Assembly: GCA_018000455.1 (NCBI GenBank) | Contig: JAGNJW010000018.1 | Coordinates: 48,821-112,820, forward strand | Length of the DNA: 64,000 nucleotides | Source of the DNA: Acidobacteriota bacterium | GTDB taxonomy: Bacteria; Acidobacteriota; Vicinamibacteria; Vicinamibacterales; UBA2999 | Direction: 5' to 3' | Part shown: positions 19,521 through 29,733 of the stretch, in pieces | How positions within the stretch are numbered: position 1 is the first letter of the stretch | Layout of the letters: each line of letters starts with the position of its first letter | Position numbers and translations under genes: made by a program | The notes under the pieces: model-generated | The model's database searches: none | Seen by the model: only the letters and a program-made list of their open reading frames with translations | What the model was told of the DNA's origin: nothing

Positions 19521-21782
19521 CTACGGCGCCAGGTAGCGCTCGAAGTGCTGAACGATCTTGCGGAAGAAGTAGACCGCGTAGTGCTCGCGCGAGGACCAGG
19601 CGTGCGTGGCCGCTGGCGCGGTGGTCAGATCGAAGTCCTTGCCGAGCAGCATCAGGCGCTCGGCCAGCTGCATGGTCGTGCGGAACGGCACGACGTCGTC
19701 CATCATGCCGTGAATGAAGAGCAGATGGTCCTGCAAGTTGGCCCCGAGCTCCATGGCCGAGTTGCGGATGAAGGCGTCCGGATGGGTCTCGGGTGACCGT
19801 GTGATGGCGACATCGTCGGGACCGAAGGCGTAGGGGTCGAGCGCCGGTGCGGCGGCGACACCGGCGGCGAACATGCCGGGCCGCTTGAGCAGTGCATAGG
19901 CGCTCAGCAGACCGCCGTAGCTGCTGCCGTAGATACCCATGCGGGCCCGGTCCACGTACGGCAGCGCTGCCAGGCCTTCGGCAACGGCGGCGAGGTCGTC
20001 GAGGTCCTTGCCGCCGTAGTCCATGAGGAAGGCCTCGCGGAAGGCGCGGCCGTAACCGACGCTGCCTCGCACGTCCACCTGCACGACGATGAAGCCCCGC
20101 TGCACGAGGAGCTGCTGTAGCGTGCCATTGGCGCTGCCCCACCGGTTGCGCACCGTGTTCGAGTAGACGGGTCCGAAGATGACCGGATGGCGCGTGGTGC
20201 GATCGAGTCCTGGCGGCTCGAGGATTCGGGCGTGCACCGCGAAGCCGTCGACGGCGTTCAGGAAGGTCTGGTATCGCGGACGCACCCAGGGGTAGCGTTC
20301 GAAGCCGGCGGGCGGCGACGTGGTCACCCGCTCGAGCGCCGCGCCGGCGCTCGCCGTGCCGACGAGCAGTTCCGGCGGCGTGAGATCGTCGGACCAGACC
20401 GAGGCCAGCGCGCGGCCATCGGGCGACACGACGGGCGCGTGCACACCGGCCAGGGTCGTCAGTAGCGTGGGCGTCGAGTCCCCTTCACCCAGGCGATAGA
20501 CATGGCGCTCGGCGGGGCCGCGTCCGGTGCCCGTGAAGAAGACGGCCTTGGCGCCGGCGACGACCTGCACGATCGGGGCGCCGCGCTCCCCGGCCACGTC
20601 CCAGGCCGTGGGCGTGAGCGCGGCTGGCGCGGGCGTCGCCTGGTCGGGGTCGATGACGAAGAGTCGGTCGCGATCGTCGAGATCCGCCACGACCAGGATG
20701 CGTCGGCCGTCCCAGTGCCAGCGCGCAACGTAGGCAGGATAGATGCGCGTGTCGCGGCGGTCGTGCCAGACGAGCCGGAGCGCGGTCGCGCCGGGCTCGA
20801 CGACGTAGAGCCAGCGCTCGGCGCCGGTGTCGGAGACATGGTCGATGAGCAAGCGCCCGGACGGCGACCATGCGTAGTCGCTCACCGCCCGGCGTCCCGG
20901 CTCGGGCACGGCGAGCTCCACGATGGCACGCGTCGCCAGCGTGATGACGTGCAACGTGCGCCGCTCGTTCTCGTCTCCAGGGTAGCCGCGGCGCAACTGG
21001 CTTTCGACCGTCTGCGTGCCGAGATACGACGGGAAGGGCACGGGGCGGATGTGGCGGCGGTCGACCGCGTGGAACACGACGCGAGCGCCATCGGGCGACC
21101 ACGCAAACACCGGCCAGTCGGCGCCCCAGATGCCGGTGCCCACCTCGCGGTCGGCACGGTTGTAGGTACCCACGGCCGTCTTGCCAATCCCGGGGATCCC
21201 AAGATCGGTGAGTTTCTCAGCTGCGGACGCGCCGCGCGTCCACACCCACAGGTCGCCGTCACGCAGGAACGCGAGGCGCGTGCGATCGGGTGACAGCGCC
21301 ACCTCCGACAGGTCGTCGCCGACACCGAGTGGTTCGGGTGCCTCGTTGCCGGCACCCAGCGCCAGACGCAACAATCGGCCGCGATAGACGATGAGCAGCG
21401 CGTCGGCGCCGTCCCACAGCACCTCGCTGATACCGCCACGCGCCCGCGCCAGGACGCGGGCCGCGAGGGCCGCGGTCGTGGGGCCCTCGGGCGGCGCCGG
21501 GTCGCCCGTTTTTAGCGAGGTCAGGCGGCGCAGCCCGCGACCATCGGCCCCGACGAGCCACAGGTCGCGGAACGGCCACCCGGCGTCGTTCCAGAGGAAG
21601 GCCAGCCTGGTGCCATCGGGCGACCAGGCGATGCCGGATGGCGGCGTGCCGATGAGGCTCGGCAGCGACGCGACGCGCTCGACGGTCAAGCGAGAGGCCG
21701 GAAGGGCCGCCTGGCCAATCGCCTGGCGCGGAAGCAGTGACACGACGGCGGCCACGACGATGATCAACAGACGATGGCGCAT
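19521..21782 (-). CDS. secreted S9 peptidase, dipeptidyl-peptidase IV type
   Basis: A 753-residue exported serine peptidase: signal peptide (residues 1-24), an eight-blade beta-propeller with WSPDG and related repeats (about 40-480), and a C-terminal alpha/beta-hydrolase domain. Catalytic Ser is in YGSSYGG (about residue 619), Asp in HGMMDDVVPF (about 694) and His in ATHAW (about 725). It should cleave dipeptides from the N-terminus of oligopeptides in the periplasm. The ATG at 21782 is chosen for the signal peptide; the upstream extension to 21824 is not. Divergent from the DUF885 gene. Confidence 0.92.
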   Translation of the reverse strand: MRHRLLIIVVAAVVSLLPRQAIGQAALPASRLTVERVASLPSLIGTPPSGIAWSPDGTRLAFLWNDAGWPFRDLWLVGADGRGLRRLTSLKTGDPAPPEGPTTAALAARVLARARGGISEVLWDGADALLIVYRGRLLRLALGAGNEAPEPLGVGDDLSEVALSPDRTRLAFLRDGDLWVWTRGASAAEKLTDLGIPGIGKTAVGTYNRADREVGTGIWGADWPVFAWSPDGARVVFHAVDRRHIRPVPFPSYLGTQTVESQLRRGYPGDENERRTLHVITLATRAIVELAVPEPGRRAVSDYAWSPSGRLLIDHVSDTGAERWLYVVEPGATALRLVWHDRRDTRIYPAYVARWHWDGRRILVVADLDDRDRLFVIDPDQATPAPAALTPTAWDVAGERGAPIVQVVAGAKAVFFTGTGRGPAERHVYRLGEGDSTPTLLTTLAGVHAPVVSPDGRALASVWSDDLTPPELLVGTASAGAALERVTTSPPAGFERYPWVRPRYQTFLNAVDGFAVHARILEPPGLDRTTRHPVIFGPVYSNTVRNRWGSANGTLQQLLVQRGFIVVQVDVRGSVGYGRAFREAFLMDYGGKDLDDLAAVAEGLAALPYVDRARMGIYGSSYGGLLSAYALLKRPGMFAAGVAAAPALDPYAFGPDDVAITRSPETHPDAFIRNSAMELGANLQDHLLFIHGMMDDVVPFRTTMQLAERLMLLGKDFDLTTAPAATHAWSSREHYAVYFFRKIVQHFERYLAP

Positions 21783-21886
21783 GTCCGCCCACGATAGACC
21801 GGATTGCCGAGTGCTGTAACCCAACCGCGGGTGACGCGCGGCCCCAGGGTGGCTCGCGCCGTCGCCGGTCGGCTACACTGCGCTCC

Positions 21887-23575
21887 ATGCGCCGTGCCCT
21901 GACGCTGCTCGTGACGCTGGCGCTCCCGCTCCTGACAGCAGGCTTGGCGTGTGCCGATCCGCTCGACGACCTGGCGCGCGACGTGTGGGCCTGGCGTGCC
22001 GCGACCCAGCCATCGTCGGGCGACGACATCCCGCGCCTCGAGCGGCCCGCGGGCTGGCGGCCCGACTGGTCGCGCGAGGCGATGGCGGCCCGCCGCACGG
22101 CCCTGGCCGACTTCACCCGCCGTCATCAGGCGCTCGACCCAGCGAGCTGGCCGGCGACGCGGCAGGTCGACTACCGTCTCATCGGCTCGGCGCTGGCCCG
22201 CGTCAGGTGGGAACTCGACGGCGCGCCGGCCTGGCGGCGCGATCCGGCGTTCTACATCCAACAGGCGCTCGGCCCGGTCTTCGAGGTGCTGCTGCCGCCG
22301 CCGCCGGTCGGCGCCGCGCGCGCCGACCAGGTCGTGACCCGGCTCGGCCAGGTCGCGACCATCGTCGCCCAGGCCAAGGCGAATCTCGACGACCCGCGAG
22401 CGCCGTTCGCCCGGCTCGCGATCGACACGCTGTCGGATATCGAGGCACGCCTGGCGACGCTCGCCAGCGAGCTCGACATCGCCGTGCCCGATCATGGCGG
22501 GCGCTTTGCCGCGCCGGCCACGGCCGCGGCCGCCGCGCTCGTCGATCTGCGAGGCTGGCTCGAGGGCAAGGCCGCCTCGATGGCCACCGACACGGCGGTC
22601 GGCCGCGACGCCTACGTCACGTTCCTGCGCGAGGTTGCCCTCGTGCCCTTCTCGCCCGAAGAGATCGTGACGATGGGCCGTCAGGAGTGGGAGCGGGCCG
22701 TGGCCTTCGAAGCCCTGGAGCAGGGCAGGAACCGGGCGCTGCCCGAGATGCCGATCTTTCCGAACGCGCTCACGCAGGTCACCGCCTCCGCCTTCCAGGA
22801 ACAGGCAATCCGGCTGTTCCTCGAACGCGAGGGCCTGCTCACGGTGCCGCCGTGGGTGAAGCACTACCGCAATCGGCTGCTGCCGCTGTATCTGGCGCCA
22901 CTCTCGTTTCTCGGCGTGACCGACGATCTCACCGGGCCGTCACGTCTGGCCGAGGACGGCTACGCCTACATCCGTGAACCGCGTCGCGATCTGCCCTACT
23001 TCTACCTGTCGACGGCGCGCGATCCGCGGCCGATCATCGTGCACGAAGGCGTGCCCGGTCACTACCTGCAACTGGTGCTCTCCTGGGCGCACGAGAATCC
23101 GATTCGGCGCCACTACTACGATTCTGGGGCCAACGAAGGCCTCGGCTTCTACGCCGAGGAAATGATGCTGCAGGCGGGCCTGTGGCACGAGAGTCCGCGC
23201 TCGCGCGAGATCATCTACAACTTCGCGCGGCTGCGCGCGCTGCGCGTCGAAGTGGACGTCAAGCTGGCGACGGGCGTGTTCACGATTCCGCAGGCGGCCG
23301 AGTACCTCGAGAAGACCGTGCCCATGGATATTGCGACGGCACTCGAGGAAGCAGCGTCGTTTGCCGCCGGCCCGGGCCAGGCCATCACCTATCAGATCGG
23401 CAAGCTGCAGGTGACGAGCCTGCTGGCCGACCGCCGCCGCGCCCAGGGTGGGGCGTTCTCGCTGCGCGCCTTTCACGACTACGTCTGGAAGAACGGCAAC
23501 GTGCCGTTCTCGCTCCTGCGCTGGGAGCTGCTCGGCGATCGCCGCGACATCGATCGCCTCCGCACGCTCAGGTAG
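21887..23575 (+). CDS. secreted DUF885 metallopeptidase-like protein
   Basis: A 562-residue protein with a signal peptide (about 1-23, ending ACA) and a largely helical DUF885 domain. The signature HEGVPGHYLQ at about residues 386-395 and ANEGLGFYAEEMM about 412-424 supply the probable zinc ligands (HExxxGH plus Glu). Members are carboxypeptidase-like, including PC-peptidase-type proteins. FFVQ-like and YQIGKLQV segments near the C-terminus match the family. It is 11 bp upstream of the nitrilase-like gene, likely one transcript. Confidence 0.9.
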   Translation: MRRALTLLVTLALPLLTAGLACADPLDDLARDVWAWRAATQPSSGDDIPRLERPAGWRPDWSREAMAARRTALADFTRRHQALDPASWPATRQVDYRLIGSALARVRWELDGAPAWRRDPAFYIQQALGPVFEVLLPPPPVGAARADQVVTRLGQVATIVAQAKANLDDPRAPFARLAIDTLSDIEARLATLASELDIAVPDHGGRFAAPATAAAAALVDLRGWLEGKAASMATDTAVGRDAYVTFLREVALVPFSPEEIVTMGRQEWERAVAFEALEQGRNRALPEMPIFPNALTQVTASAFQEQAIRLFLEREGLLTVPPWVKHYRNRLLPLYLAPLSFLGVTDDLTGPSRLAEDGYAYIREPRRDLPYFYLSTARDPRPIIVHEGVPGHYLQLVLSWAHENPIRRHYYDSGANEGLGFYAEEMMLQAGLWHESPRSREIIYNFARLRALRVEVDVKLATGVFTIPQAAEYLEKTVPMDIATALEEAASFAAGPGQAITYQIGKLQVTSLLADRRRAQGGAFSLRAFHDYVWKNGNVPFSLLRWELLGDRRDIDRLRTLR

Positions 23576-23586
23576 GTCCCGGCGCC

Positions 23587-24375
23587 ATGCCCATCGTACG
23601 TCTCGCGCTCGCCAATCTCGCTTTCCCCAGGACGCCCGCCGCGGCGGTCACCGGGGCCGAGCAGGCGATCGCCGAGGCCGGCCGCCAGGGCGCGGGTCTG
23701 GTGTGCTTTCCCGAGTGCTACCTCCCCGGTTACCGCACCGCCGCGCGGGCCATGGCGCCGCCCGAGGCGGCGTACCTCGAAGACGCGTGGACCCGCGTGG
23801 CAGCGGCGGCCAGGGCCGCCGGTCTCGCGGTCGTCGTCGGCACCGAGCGGATCGTGAACGGCCGGCATCGCATCTCGACCCTCATCATCAATGCTGACGG
23901 TTCGAGAGCAGGCTTCCACGACAAGGTACAGCTCGATCCGTCGGAAGAACCGACCTGGGAGGCCGGTCGCGAGCGCCACGTCTACACTGCCGGAACGTTG
24001 ACCTTCGGCCTGGCCATCTGTCACGAGGCCTGGCGCTACCCCGAAACCGTGCGCTGGGCGGTCTTGCACGGCGCCCAGGTGGTGCTCCTGCCACATTTCC
24101 ACGAGGCCGAGCCCGGCGGCGTCCGGGCGACCACCTTCGCCGACCCGGCCAACACCTTTCACGAGAAGGCCATGCTCTGCCGCGCCGCCGAGAACACGTG
24201 CTGGATCGCAGCCGTGAACTTCGCCAGCGACGGCTCACCCACCACCTCGGCGGTCGTGAGGCCCGACGGCACGCTGCACGCGTTCCAGCCGTACGGCCTC
24301 GCCGGCCTGCTCGTCGTCGACATCGATCCTGCCGAGGCCACCGGCCTGCTGGCCTCCAGGCTCCGTGCCTGCTGA
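23587..24375 (+). CDS. carbon-nitrogen hydrolase (nitrilase superfamily)
   Basis: A 262-residue cytosolic amidase/nitrilase-fold enzyme. The catalytic triad is visible as E43 (CFPECY), K113 (HDKVQLD) and C145 (LAICHE). The substrate may be an amide, nitrile or carbamoyl compound; nothing in the sequence picks one. The ATG at 23587 matches the family N-terminus. It sits close behind the DUF885 peptidase, so a role in using released peptides or amides is possible but only inferred. Its end lies 20 bp from the convergent ADOP permease. Confidence 0.9.
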   Translation: MPIVRLALANLAFPRTPAAAVTGAEQAIAEAGRQGAGLVCFPECYLPGYRTAARAMAPPEAAYLEDAWTRVAAAARAAGLAVVVGTERIVNGRHRISTLIINADGSRAGFHDKVQLDPSEEPTWEAGRERHVYTAGTLTFGLAICHEAWRYPETVRWAVLHGAQVVLLPHFHEAEPGGVRATTFADPANTFHEKAMLCRAAENTCWIAAVNFASDGSPTTSAVVRPDGTLHAFQPYGLAGLLVVDIDPAEATGLLASRLRAC

Positions 24376-24394
24376 CCTGCCGCGCGCGGCCGCG

Positions 24395-27028
24395 TCAGGA
24401 GGCGCGCAGCGAGGTCGCCGGATCGATCCGCGCGGCACGGGCGGCGGGAATGGCGCAGGCCGCGAGGCTGGCGGCCAGCAGCACGACGAGCGCGGATCCG
24501 ACGGCGACCGGATCCACCGCCGGCCCGTCGACCAATTGTCCGCCGAAGAGCCGGGCCGCGACCAGCGCTCCGGCAGCACCGAGCGCCAGGCCGAGGGCCA
24601 CCGGGCCGAGGCCGTGGCGCAGCACCAGGCGACGTACCTGGCGGGGGTCGGCGCCCATCGCGAGCCGGATGCCGATCTCGATGCGACGCTGGGCGACGTT
24701 GACGCTGAGGGCGCCGTAGAGTCCGACAACCGCCAGCAGCAGCGCCAGGGACGCGAACACGCCGAGCGTGCCCGCCACGAAGCGCCGTGTGCTGGTCGTG
24801 CTCGCGACAACGTCGGCATAGGGCCGGATGTCGGTCACTGGCTGTCCGGCGTCGACGTCGCGGACCACCGCGCGCAGCGTCGGTGCGAGCGCGGCCGGAT
24901 CGCCGCTCGTGCGCACGACCAGCGTCATCAGCGTCTCGGCCCACGCCCACTGGGCCTGCGCCACGTAGACCTGCGGCCGCAGCGCTCGGTCGAGCCCGTG
25001 GTGGCGCACGTCGCCGACCACGCCGACGATCGTCCGCGGCGGCCCGTCAGGGCCGCCGAGCACCACCTGGCGTCCGATCGGGTCCTCGCCGGGAAACAGC
25101 ATGGTCGCAGCGAACTGGCTGATGACCGCCGTGGGTGCCGCCTGCTGCGAGTCGCGCGCCTCGAGCAGCCGGCCGGCAGCGAGCGGGATACGCAGCGTGG
25201 CGAAGTAGTCGGGCGTGACCACGAAGCGATCGGCGGTCGGCGCGTCCTCAGGATTCGCCGTGGGACGGCCGACGATGTGCAGCCCGTAGCCATCGACGCC
25301 GCCGCCAAGCGGCAATGTCGTAACCGCCGCCGCCGACAGCACGCCGGGCACCGCGCGCGTCTCTGCCAGCACGGCGTCGTAGAACCGCGTGGCGGTGGCT
25401 ACCTGTTCCTCGGCCGTGCCGGCGGAGAACCGCGGACCGCCGGCCCACAAGCGCAGCGTCAGCACGCCCTCTGGCGAAAAGCCGGGCTCGACCAGCAGCA
25501 GGCGGTTGACGCTGCGCACGAGCAGCCCGGCGCCGGCCAGCAGCATCGCGGCCATGGCGACGTTGGCCGTGACGAGTCCGGCGCGCGCCCGCCACGTCGC
25601 CAGCGAGGCGGTGTGCCGTCCGCTTCCCGCCAGGTCGACCGCCGCGTTGCGCCGCAGCAGACGCCGCGTCGGCGCCACGGCGAACAGCGCGCCGCTCACC
25701 GCCGCCAGCAGCACGGCCACGGCAACGGCACGGGCGTCGAGGGCGATCGACGTCAGGCGCGGCAGTTCGAGCGGCCCATAGGCGCCAATCAGTCGCACGG
25801 CCGCCCACGCCGGCGCCAACCCGGCCACCGCCCCGGCCACCGAGAGAACGAGCGACTCGGTAACGAGTTGACGCGCGAGACGGGCGCGGGTCACGCCGAG
25901 GGCGGTGCGCACGGCCACCTCGCTCGCGCGGTCGCTCCCCCTCATCAGCAGCAGGCTCGCGACGTTGGCGCAGGCGATGACCAGCAGCAACGCGACGCCC
26001 GCCCAGAGCAGCCACAGGGCCGGCCGCACCGGGCCGAGCAGGACGTCACCGATGGTCCGCACCTGCGCCCCGGCGCTGGTGTACTCGGCCGGGTGCGCAC
26101 GTTCGAGGTCCTGGAAGACGGCGGTGAGTTCGGCTTCCGCCACGGCCGGCGACACTCCAGGCGCCAGACGGCCGAAGACGCGCAGATGGCGGCACGTACG
26201 GCAGGCGAACGACGCGGCCGGGTCGTAGCCGAGCGGAAACCACACGGCCGCGTCGTGGTAAAAGCGAGTGGCCAGCAAGTCGTCGAAGCCGCGCGGCATC
26301 ACCCCGACGATGGTGAACGGTTCGCCGGCGATCGCCACCACCCGCCCGACCACCCGCGGATCGGCCGCGAAGCGCCGGCGCCACAGACCGTCGCTCAGCA
26401 CGAGCACCTGCCGCGCCGCGCCGGGGCGATCTTCGGCCGAGGTGAAGGCGCGCCCGAGCACCGGCTGCACGCCGATGAGGTCGAAGTAGTTGCGCGAGAC
26501 GCGCATCGCGTTCACTCGCAGGGCGTCCTGACCGTCGGCGTCGAAGGTGGCGGTCGATTGCGAGGCCGCGACCAGTTCGGTCACCGTGCGTGCGCGGCTC
26601 GACAGGTCGACGAATGAGAGGTAGCCGAGGTTGGCAGGGCTGCCCCCCTGACGCGTCTCGCTCACGGCCACCAGGCGGCCGGCGTCGCGGTAGTCGAGCG
26701 GCGCCAGCAGCACGGCGTCGATGACGGCGAACATCGCCACGTTGGCGCCGATGCCGATGGCGAGCGTGACGACCGCCGTGAGGGCGTGCGCCGGACGGGC
26801 CAGCAGGCCGCGAACGCCCACCGAGAGGTCGCGCCACAGGATGTCAGCGTGCTGAGCCGGCGCCGCCGCCAGAACATCGAGGGCGGTGCCAAGCCAGATG
26901 CGCAGCGCCCTGGCGCGCCCGGCCTCGCGTGCCTCCGCCGACACCGTCAGCTCGATCTCGCGCGCATAGCCATCGCGAAACTCCGCCGGCAGCAGGCGCA
27001 GCAGCCAGTGCAGCAGGCGCGGGCCCAT
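24395..27028 (-). CDS. ADOP-type duplicated ABC permease with prefix domain
   Basis: An 877-residue permease: a short N-terminal prefix (about 1-80, LLHWLLRLLPAEFRDGY) typical of PadR-linked ADOPs, then two MacB-PCD/FtsX units with four main transmembrane helices each (first helix about 85-105, ALTAVVTLAIGIGANVAMF). The C-terminal unit ends RRIEIGIRLAMGAD before the last helices. It is coupled to padR through a 1-bp overlap (TAATG at 27026-27030). Expression is therefore probably under PadR control. Transport substrate unknown. Confidence 0.93.
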   Translation of the reverse strand: MGPRLLHWLLRLLPAEFRDGYAREIELTVSAEAREAGRARALRIWLGTALDVLAAAPAQHADILWRDLSVGVRGLLARPAHALTAVVTLAIGIGANVAMFAVIDAVLLAPLDYRDAGRLVAVSETRQGGSPANLGYLSFVDLSSRARTVTELVAASQSTATFDADGQDALRVNAMRVSRNYFDLIGVQPVLGRAFTSAEDRPGAARQVLVLSDGLWRRRFAADPRVVGRVVAIAGEPFTIVGVMPRGFDDLLATRFYHDAAVWFPLGYDPAASFACRTCRHLRVFGRLAPGVSPAVAEAELTAVFQDLERAHPAEYTSAGAQVRTIGDVLLGPVRPALWLLWAGVALLLVIACANVASLLLMRGSDRASEVAVRTALGVTRARLARQLVTESLVLSVAGAVAGLAPAWAAVRLIGAYGPLELPRLTSIALDARAVAVAVLLAAVSGALFAVAPTRRLLRRNAAVDLAGSGRHTASLATWRARAGLVTANVAMAAMLLAGAGLLVRSVNRLLLVEPGFSPEGVLTLRLWAGGPRFSAGTAEEQVATATRFYDAVLAETRAVPGVLSAAAVTTLPLGGGVDGYGLHIVGRPTANPEDAPTADRFVVTPDYFATLRIPLAAGRLLEARDSQQAAPTAVISQFAATMLFPGEDPIGRQVVLGGPDGPPRTIVGVVGDVRHHGLDRALRPQVYVAQAQWAWAETLMTLVVRTSGDPAALAPTLRAVVRDVDAGQPVTDIRPYADVVASTTSTRRFVAGTLGVFASLALLLAVVGLYGALSVNVAQRRIEIGIRLAMGADPRQVRRLVLRHGLGPVALGLALGAAGALVAARLFGGQLVDGPAVDPVAVGSALVVLLAASLAACAIPAARAARIDPATSLRAS

Positions 27029-27384
27029 TACGACACCCCCAGCTTTGCTTGCGCCTGGGCGAGGGTCTCGGCCATGCGCCGCGCTTCCGCCACCGCCACG
27101 GCGCGGCCGCGATCGGTCAGGCGGTAGTAACGCCGGCGCTCGTCGTCGAGCGCCGGGTCGGGCCGCGCCGTCGATTCCTGGATGAACCCGTCGTCGACGA
27201 AGCGGCGGATCACCGTGTAGAGCGTGGCCGCGCGCAGCCGCACCTTGCCGTCGGTGCGCCGGGCTACCTCCTTGATGACGCCGTAGCCGTGCTTCTCGCC
27301 GTCGGCCAGCGCCACGAGCACCTGGAACATCGCCGGCGTGAGCGGCAGGTATGCCGATGGATCGAATCGAACCACGGCGGCCAT
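27028..27384 (-). CDS. PadR-family transcriptional repressor
   Basis: A 118-residue winged-helix regulator. LTPAMFQVLVALADGEKHGYGVI is the family N-terminal helix pair and LRAATLYTVIRRFVDDGFI the recognition region; a C-terminal helix after RRYYRLTDRGR gives dimerisation. PadR proteins next to ADOP permeases usually repress the shared operon. The ATG at 27384 is used rather than the 27432 extension, since an AT-rich promoter lies directly upstream. The permease start overlaps its stop. Confidence 0.92.
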   Translation of the reverse strand: MAAVVRFDPSAYLPLTPAMFQVLVALADGEKHGYGVIKEVARRTDGKVRLRAATLYTVIRRFVDDGFIQESTARPDPALDDERRRYYRLTDRGRAVAVAEARRMAETLAQAQAKLGVS

Positions 27385-27412
27385 ACTATATCTATTGATG
27401 ATACATATGCAA
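27385..27412 (-). promoter_or_regulatory. AT-rich promoter/operator of the padR-ADOP operon
   Basis: On the minus strand a TTGCAT box (27412-27407) lies 16 bases before TATAGT (27390-27385), which itself touches the padR ATG. The stretch is AT-rich in a very GC-rich background and contains an imperfect inverted repeat (TATATC and GATACA on the plus strand). It probably serves as both promoter and PadR operator. If TATAGT is the -10 box, transcription would start inside the assumed coding start; a GTG at codon 4 would then give a leaderless message. Confidence 0.5.
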
Positions 27413-27438
27413 CCCGGCGCGATGGCTCGCACCGTACA

Positions 27439-27473
27439 AACGAAAAGGCCGGGCCCCGTCGGGGATCCGGCCT
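27439..27473 (-). terminator. rho-independent terminator upstream of padR, for unit ending at 27511
   Basis: On the minus strand a stem AGGCCGG/CCGGCCT with an inner CCCC/GGGG pair is followed by TTTTCG and TTTG. It lies downstream of the PQQ dehydrogenase stop (27511), so it ends that transcript and separates it from the padR operon. Confidence 0.75.
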
Positions 27474-27510
27474 CTTCGGGAGGTCTTGTCGAACGCCGCG
27501 AGCGTGCCCG

Positions 27511-29595
27511 TTAGGGCAGCGCCAGCGTCGTGTAGCCGCCGCTCACCGGCAGCACCACGTACTGCTTGCCCTGGTGCAAGTAGGTCATCAGGCCGTACTG
27601 GCCCAGGCGCGGCGTCGGCACGGCGCCCACGCGCTTGCCCGTCTTCTTGTCGATGGCGAACAGATTGGGCTTGTTGTCGGCCGTCTGGCCCGTGGCCAGC
27701 AGCAGCGTCGAGGTGGCGGCCAGCGCCGGGTGGCCGCGTCGGCCCCAGTTGGCGTCGAACTCGATGCCCTTCATCAGCGGGTTGGCCTTGAAGTTGTCCT
27801 GGTCGCGCTGCGCCATGTCGCCGTGGGGAATCATCCAGGCATGCTCGCCGGAATTCATGTCGATGGCCACGATACGGCCGATCGGGCCCTTGAAGATGTC
27901 GGGGATTCCCACCAGCGGGTGACCCTCAGGGGGCGGCGGCACGCGCGGCAGGCCCGAGCGCATCGGCACCCAGTCGGCCAGCGTCTTGCCGGTCATCTGG
28001 TCGTTGTCGACTTCGCTGGCCGGCTGCAGCAGCGTCGGCGAGCAGCCGTTGAACGACGCGATGTAGATAATGCCCGTGACCGGGTCGGCCGCCGGCGGCC
28101 CGGTGATATTGGCGCCGCCACCGCCGCCGGGGCAGATGTTGGCCGGCCCGCGGCCCTCGGCGTTGCCGCGATGACGCGGCGGTTCGAAGAGCTCGGCCAG
28201 CAGGTCGTACTTCTTGGCGTACTCGAGGGCGGCCTGCTTGATCTCGGGCGTGTAGTCGATGAGATCCGATTCCTTGCGCCCCTGGAAGTCGAACGGCTTC
28301 GGCTTAGTCGGGAACGGCTGCACCTTCGAGAGCTTCTCGCCGGGCACCTTCGACTGCGGCACCGGCCGCATCTCGATTGGCCAGATCGGCTCGCCCGTGT
28401 GGCGGTTGTAGGAGTAGACGAACGACTGCTTGGTGATCTGGAAAATGCCCGGGATGCGCCGGCCGCCGACGTTCACGTCGAGCAGGACGGGCGCGGTGGG
28501 CGTGTCGTAGTTCCAGATGTCGTGCTTCACGAGCTGCTGGTGCCAGACACGCTTGCCGGTCTTGACGTCGAGCGCGATGATGCTCGTGCTGAACAGGTTG
28601 TCGCCCGGCCGGAAGCCGCCGTAGTAGTCGATGGTGGCGCCGTTGGTCGGGATGTAGACGAGGCCGCGCGACGGGTCAGCCGACATCGGCGCCCACGACG
28701 AGACGTCGCCGGTCCAGCGCCAGGCGTCGTTTTCCCACGTATCGTGGCCGAACTCGCCGGGCCGTGGAATGACGTGGAACTTCCACAGGAACTTACCGGT
28801 CTTGAGGTCGTAGCCCAGGATGTCACCGGGCACGTTCTCGACGCGCGTCTGGTGATAGCCCTGCTCGGCCGAATTCCCGACCACGAGCACGTCGTTCACG
28901 ACGATGGCCGGCGACGAGCTCGTGATGTAGCCGAGCCCGAGGGGCAGGCCCTTGGCCGCGTCGTACTTGAGCTCGGCCTGGTTCCAGACCGGCCAGTCGC
29001 CAATGACGTCCTTCAGCAGGTCGATCGAACCCGACTTGGGGAAGCCCGCGACGGGCACGGCCTGGCCCCATCCTTCGAGGGGCTTGCCGGTCTTGGCGTC
29101 GAGCACGTGGAGGAAGAAGGCCGGCGTGACGACGATGACGACGCCCTTGCCGTTGATCTTCGTGTAGACGACACCCTTGCCGTGGTTCGAGCGCATCGAG
29201 TACTCGTGGCGCGGGGTCAGGGGCTCCTGGAACGCCCAGATCGTCTTGCCGGTCGCCGGATCCAGCGACAGCACCGTGCGCCGCGAGCCCGACACGGTGA
29301 ACAGCATGCCGTCGACGTAGATCGGCAGGCCGCGCGCGTTGATTTCGCCGAGTTCCATGCCCGAAGGCACGTCGCTGCCGTTCCATTCCCAGGCGATCTT
29401 CAGGTTGTTGAAGTTCGCGGCATTGATCTGGTCGAGAGCGGAATACCGCGTCGCGGAGTCGCCACCCGTGATCAAGGGCCAGTCGCCCTTCTGCTGGGCG
29501 CCGCCCGGCAGTCCGGCCACCGCGATCGAGACGATCACCGCCAGAACCCCCACGAGGACGTGTGGCACCCAGCTGCGCGTAGTTCTGTTCATCAT
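27511..29595 (-). CDS. PQQ-dependent dehydrogenase (soluble-type propeller)
   Basis: A 694-residue exported quinoprotein. After an N-terminal hydrophobic segment (about 12-33) the chain is an eight-bladed beta-propeller with PQQ-type W motifs (repeats such as [16 protein letters not shown] and the GDWP and HDTWEND loops), beginning [16 protein letters not shown]. No CxxCH is present, so heme c is not part of it and electrons must pass to an external acceptor or quinone. It probably oxidises a sugar or alcohol in the periplasm. Start ATG ATG at 29595/29592. It is divergent from the RnfD/UnbU-like gene. Confidence 0.9.
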   Translation of the reverse strand: MMNRTTRSWVPHVLVGVLAVIVSIAVAGLPGGAQQKGDWPLITGGDSATRYSALDQINAANFNNLKIAWEWNGSDVPSGMELGEINARGLPIYVDGMLFTVSGSRRTVLSLDPATGKTIWAFQEPLTPRHEYSMRSNHGKGVVYTKINGKGVVIVVTPAFFLHVLDAKTGKPLEGWGQAVPVAGFPKSGSIDLLKDVIGDWPVWNQAELKYDAAKGLPLGLGYITSSSPAIVVNDVLVVGNSAEQGYHQTRVENVPGDILGYDLKTGKFLWKFHVIPRPGEFGHDTWENDAWRWTGDVSSWAPMSADPSRGLVYIPTNGATIDYYGGFRPGDNLFSTSIIALDVKTGKRVWHQQLVKHDIWNYDTPTAPVLLDVNVGGRRIPGIFQITKQSFVYSYNRHTGEPIWPIEMRPVPQSKVPGEKLSKVQPFPTKPKPFDFQGRKESDLIDYTPEIKQAALEYAKKYDLLAELFEPPRHRGNAEGRGPANICPGGGGGANITGPPAADPVTGIIYIASFNGCSPTLLQPASEVDNDQMTGKTLADWVPMRSGLPRVPPPPEGHPLVGIPDIFKGPIGRIVAIDMNSGEHAWMIPHGDMAQRDQDNFKANPLMKGIEFDANWGRRGHPALAATSTLLLATGQTADNKPNLFAIDKKTGKRVGAVPTPRLGQYGLMTYLHQGKQYVVLPVSGGYTTLALP

Positions 29596-29733
29596 GAGTT
29601 GTTGGGCTCCCGAGCTTGGGGACGTTCGAAAAATCACATGAGGATGGCCCGTTCGACCCGCTTTTGTCAACCGCCGGCTCGGGGCTGATGTTGCGTCGGG
29701 CCCGCATGCGGTGGTACAAGCAGGCGACGCTCC

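Noticed and set aside
26929..29688. Long plus-strand open frame opposite padR and the PQQ gene
   Set aside because: Composition is Arg/His/Gln/Val-rich antisense translation with no family signature, while the opposite strand encodes clear proteins.
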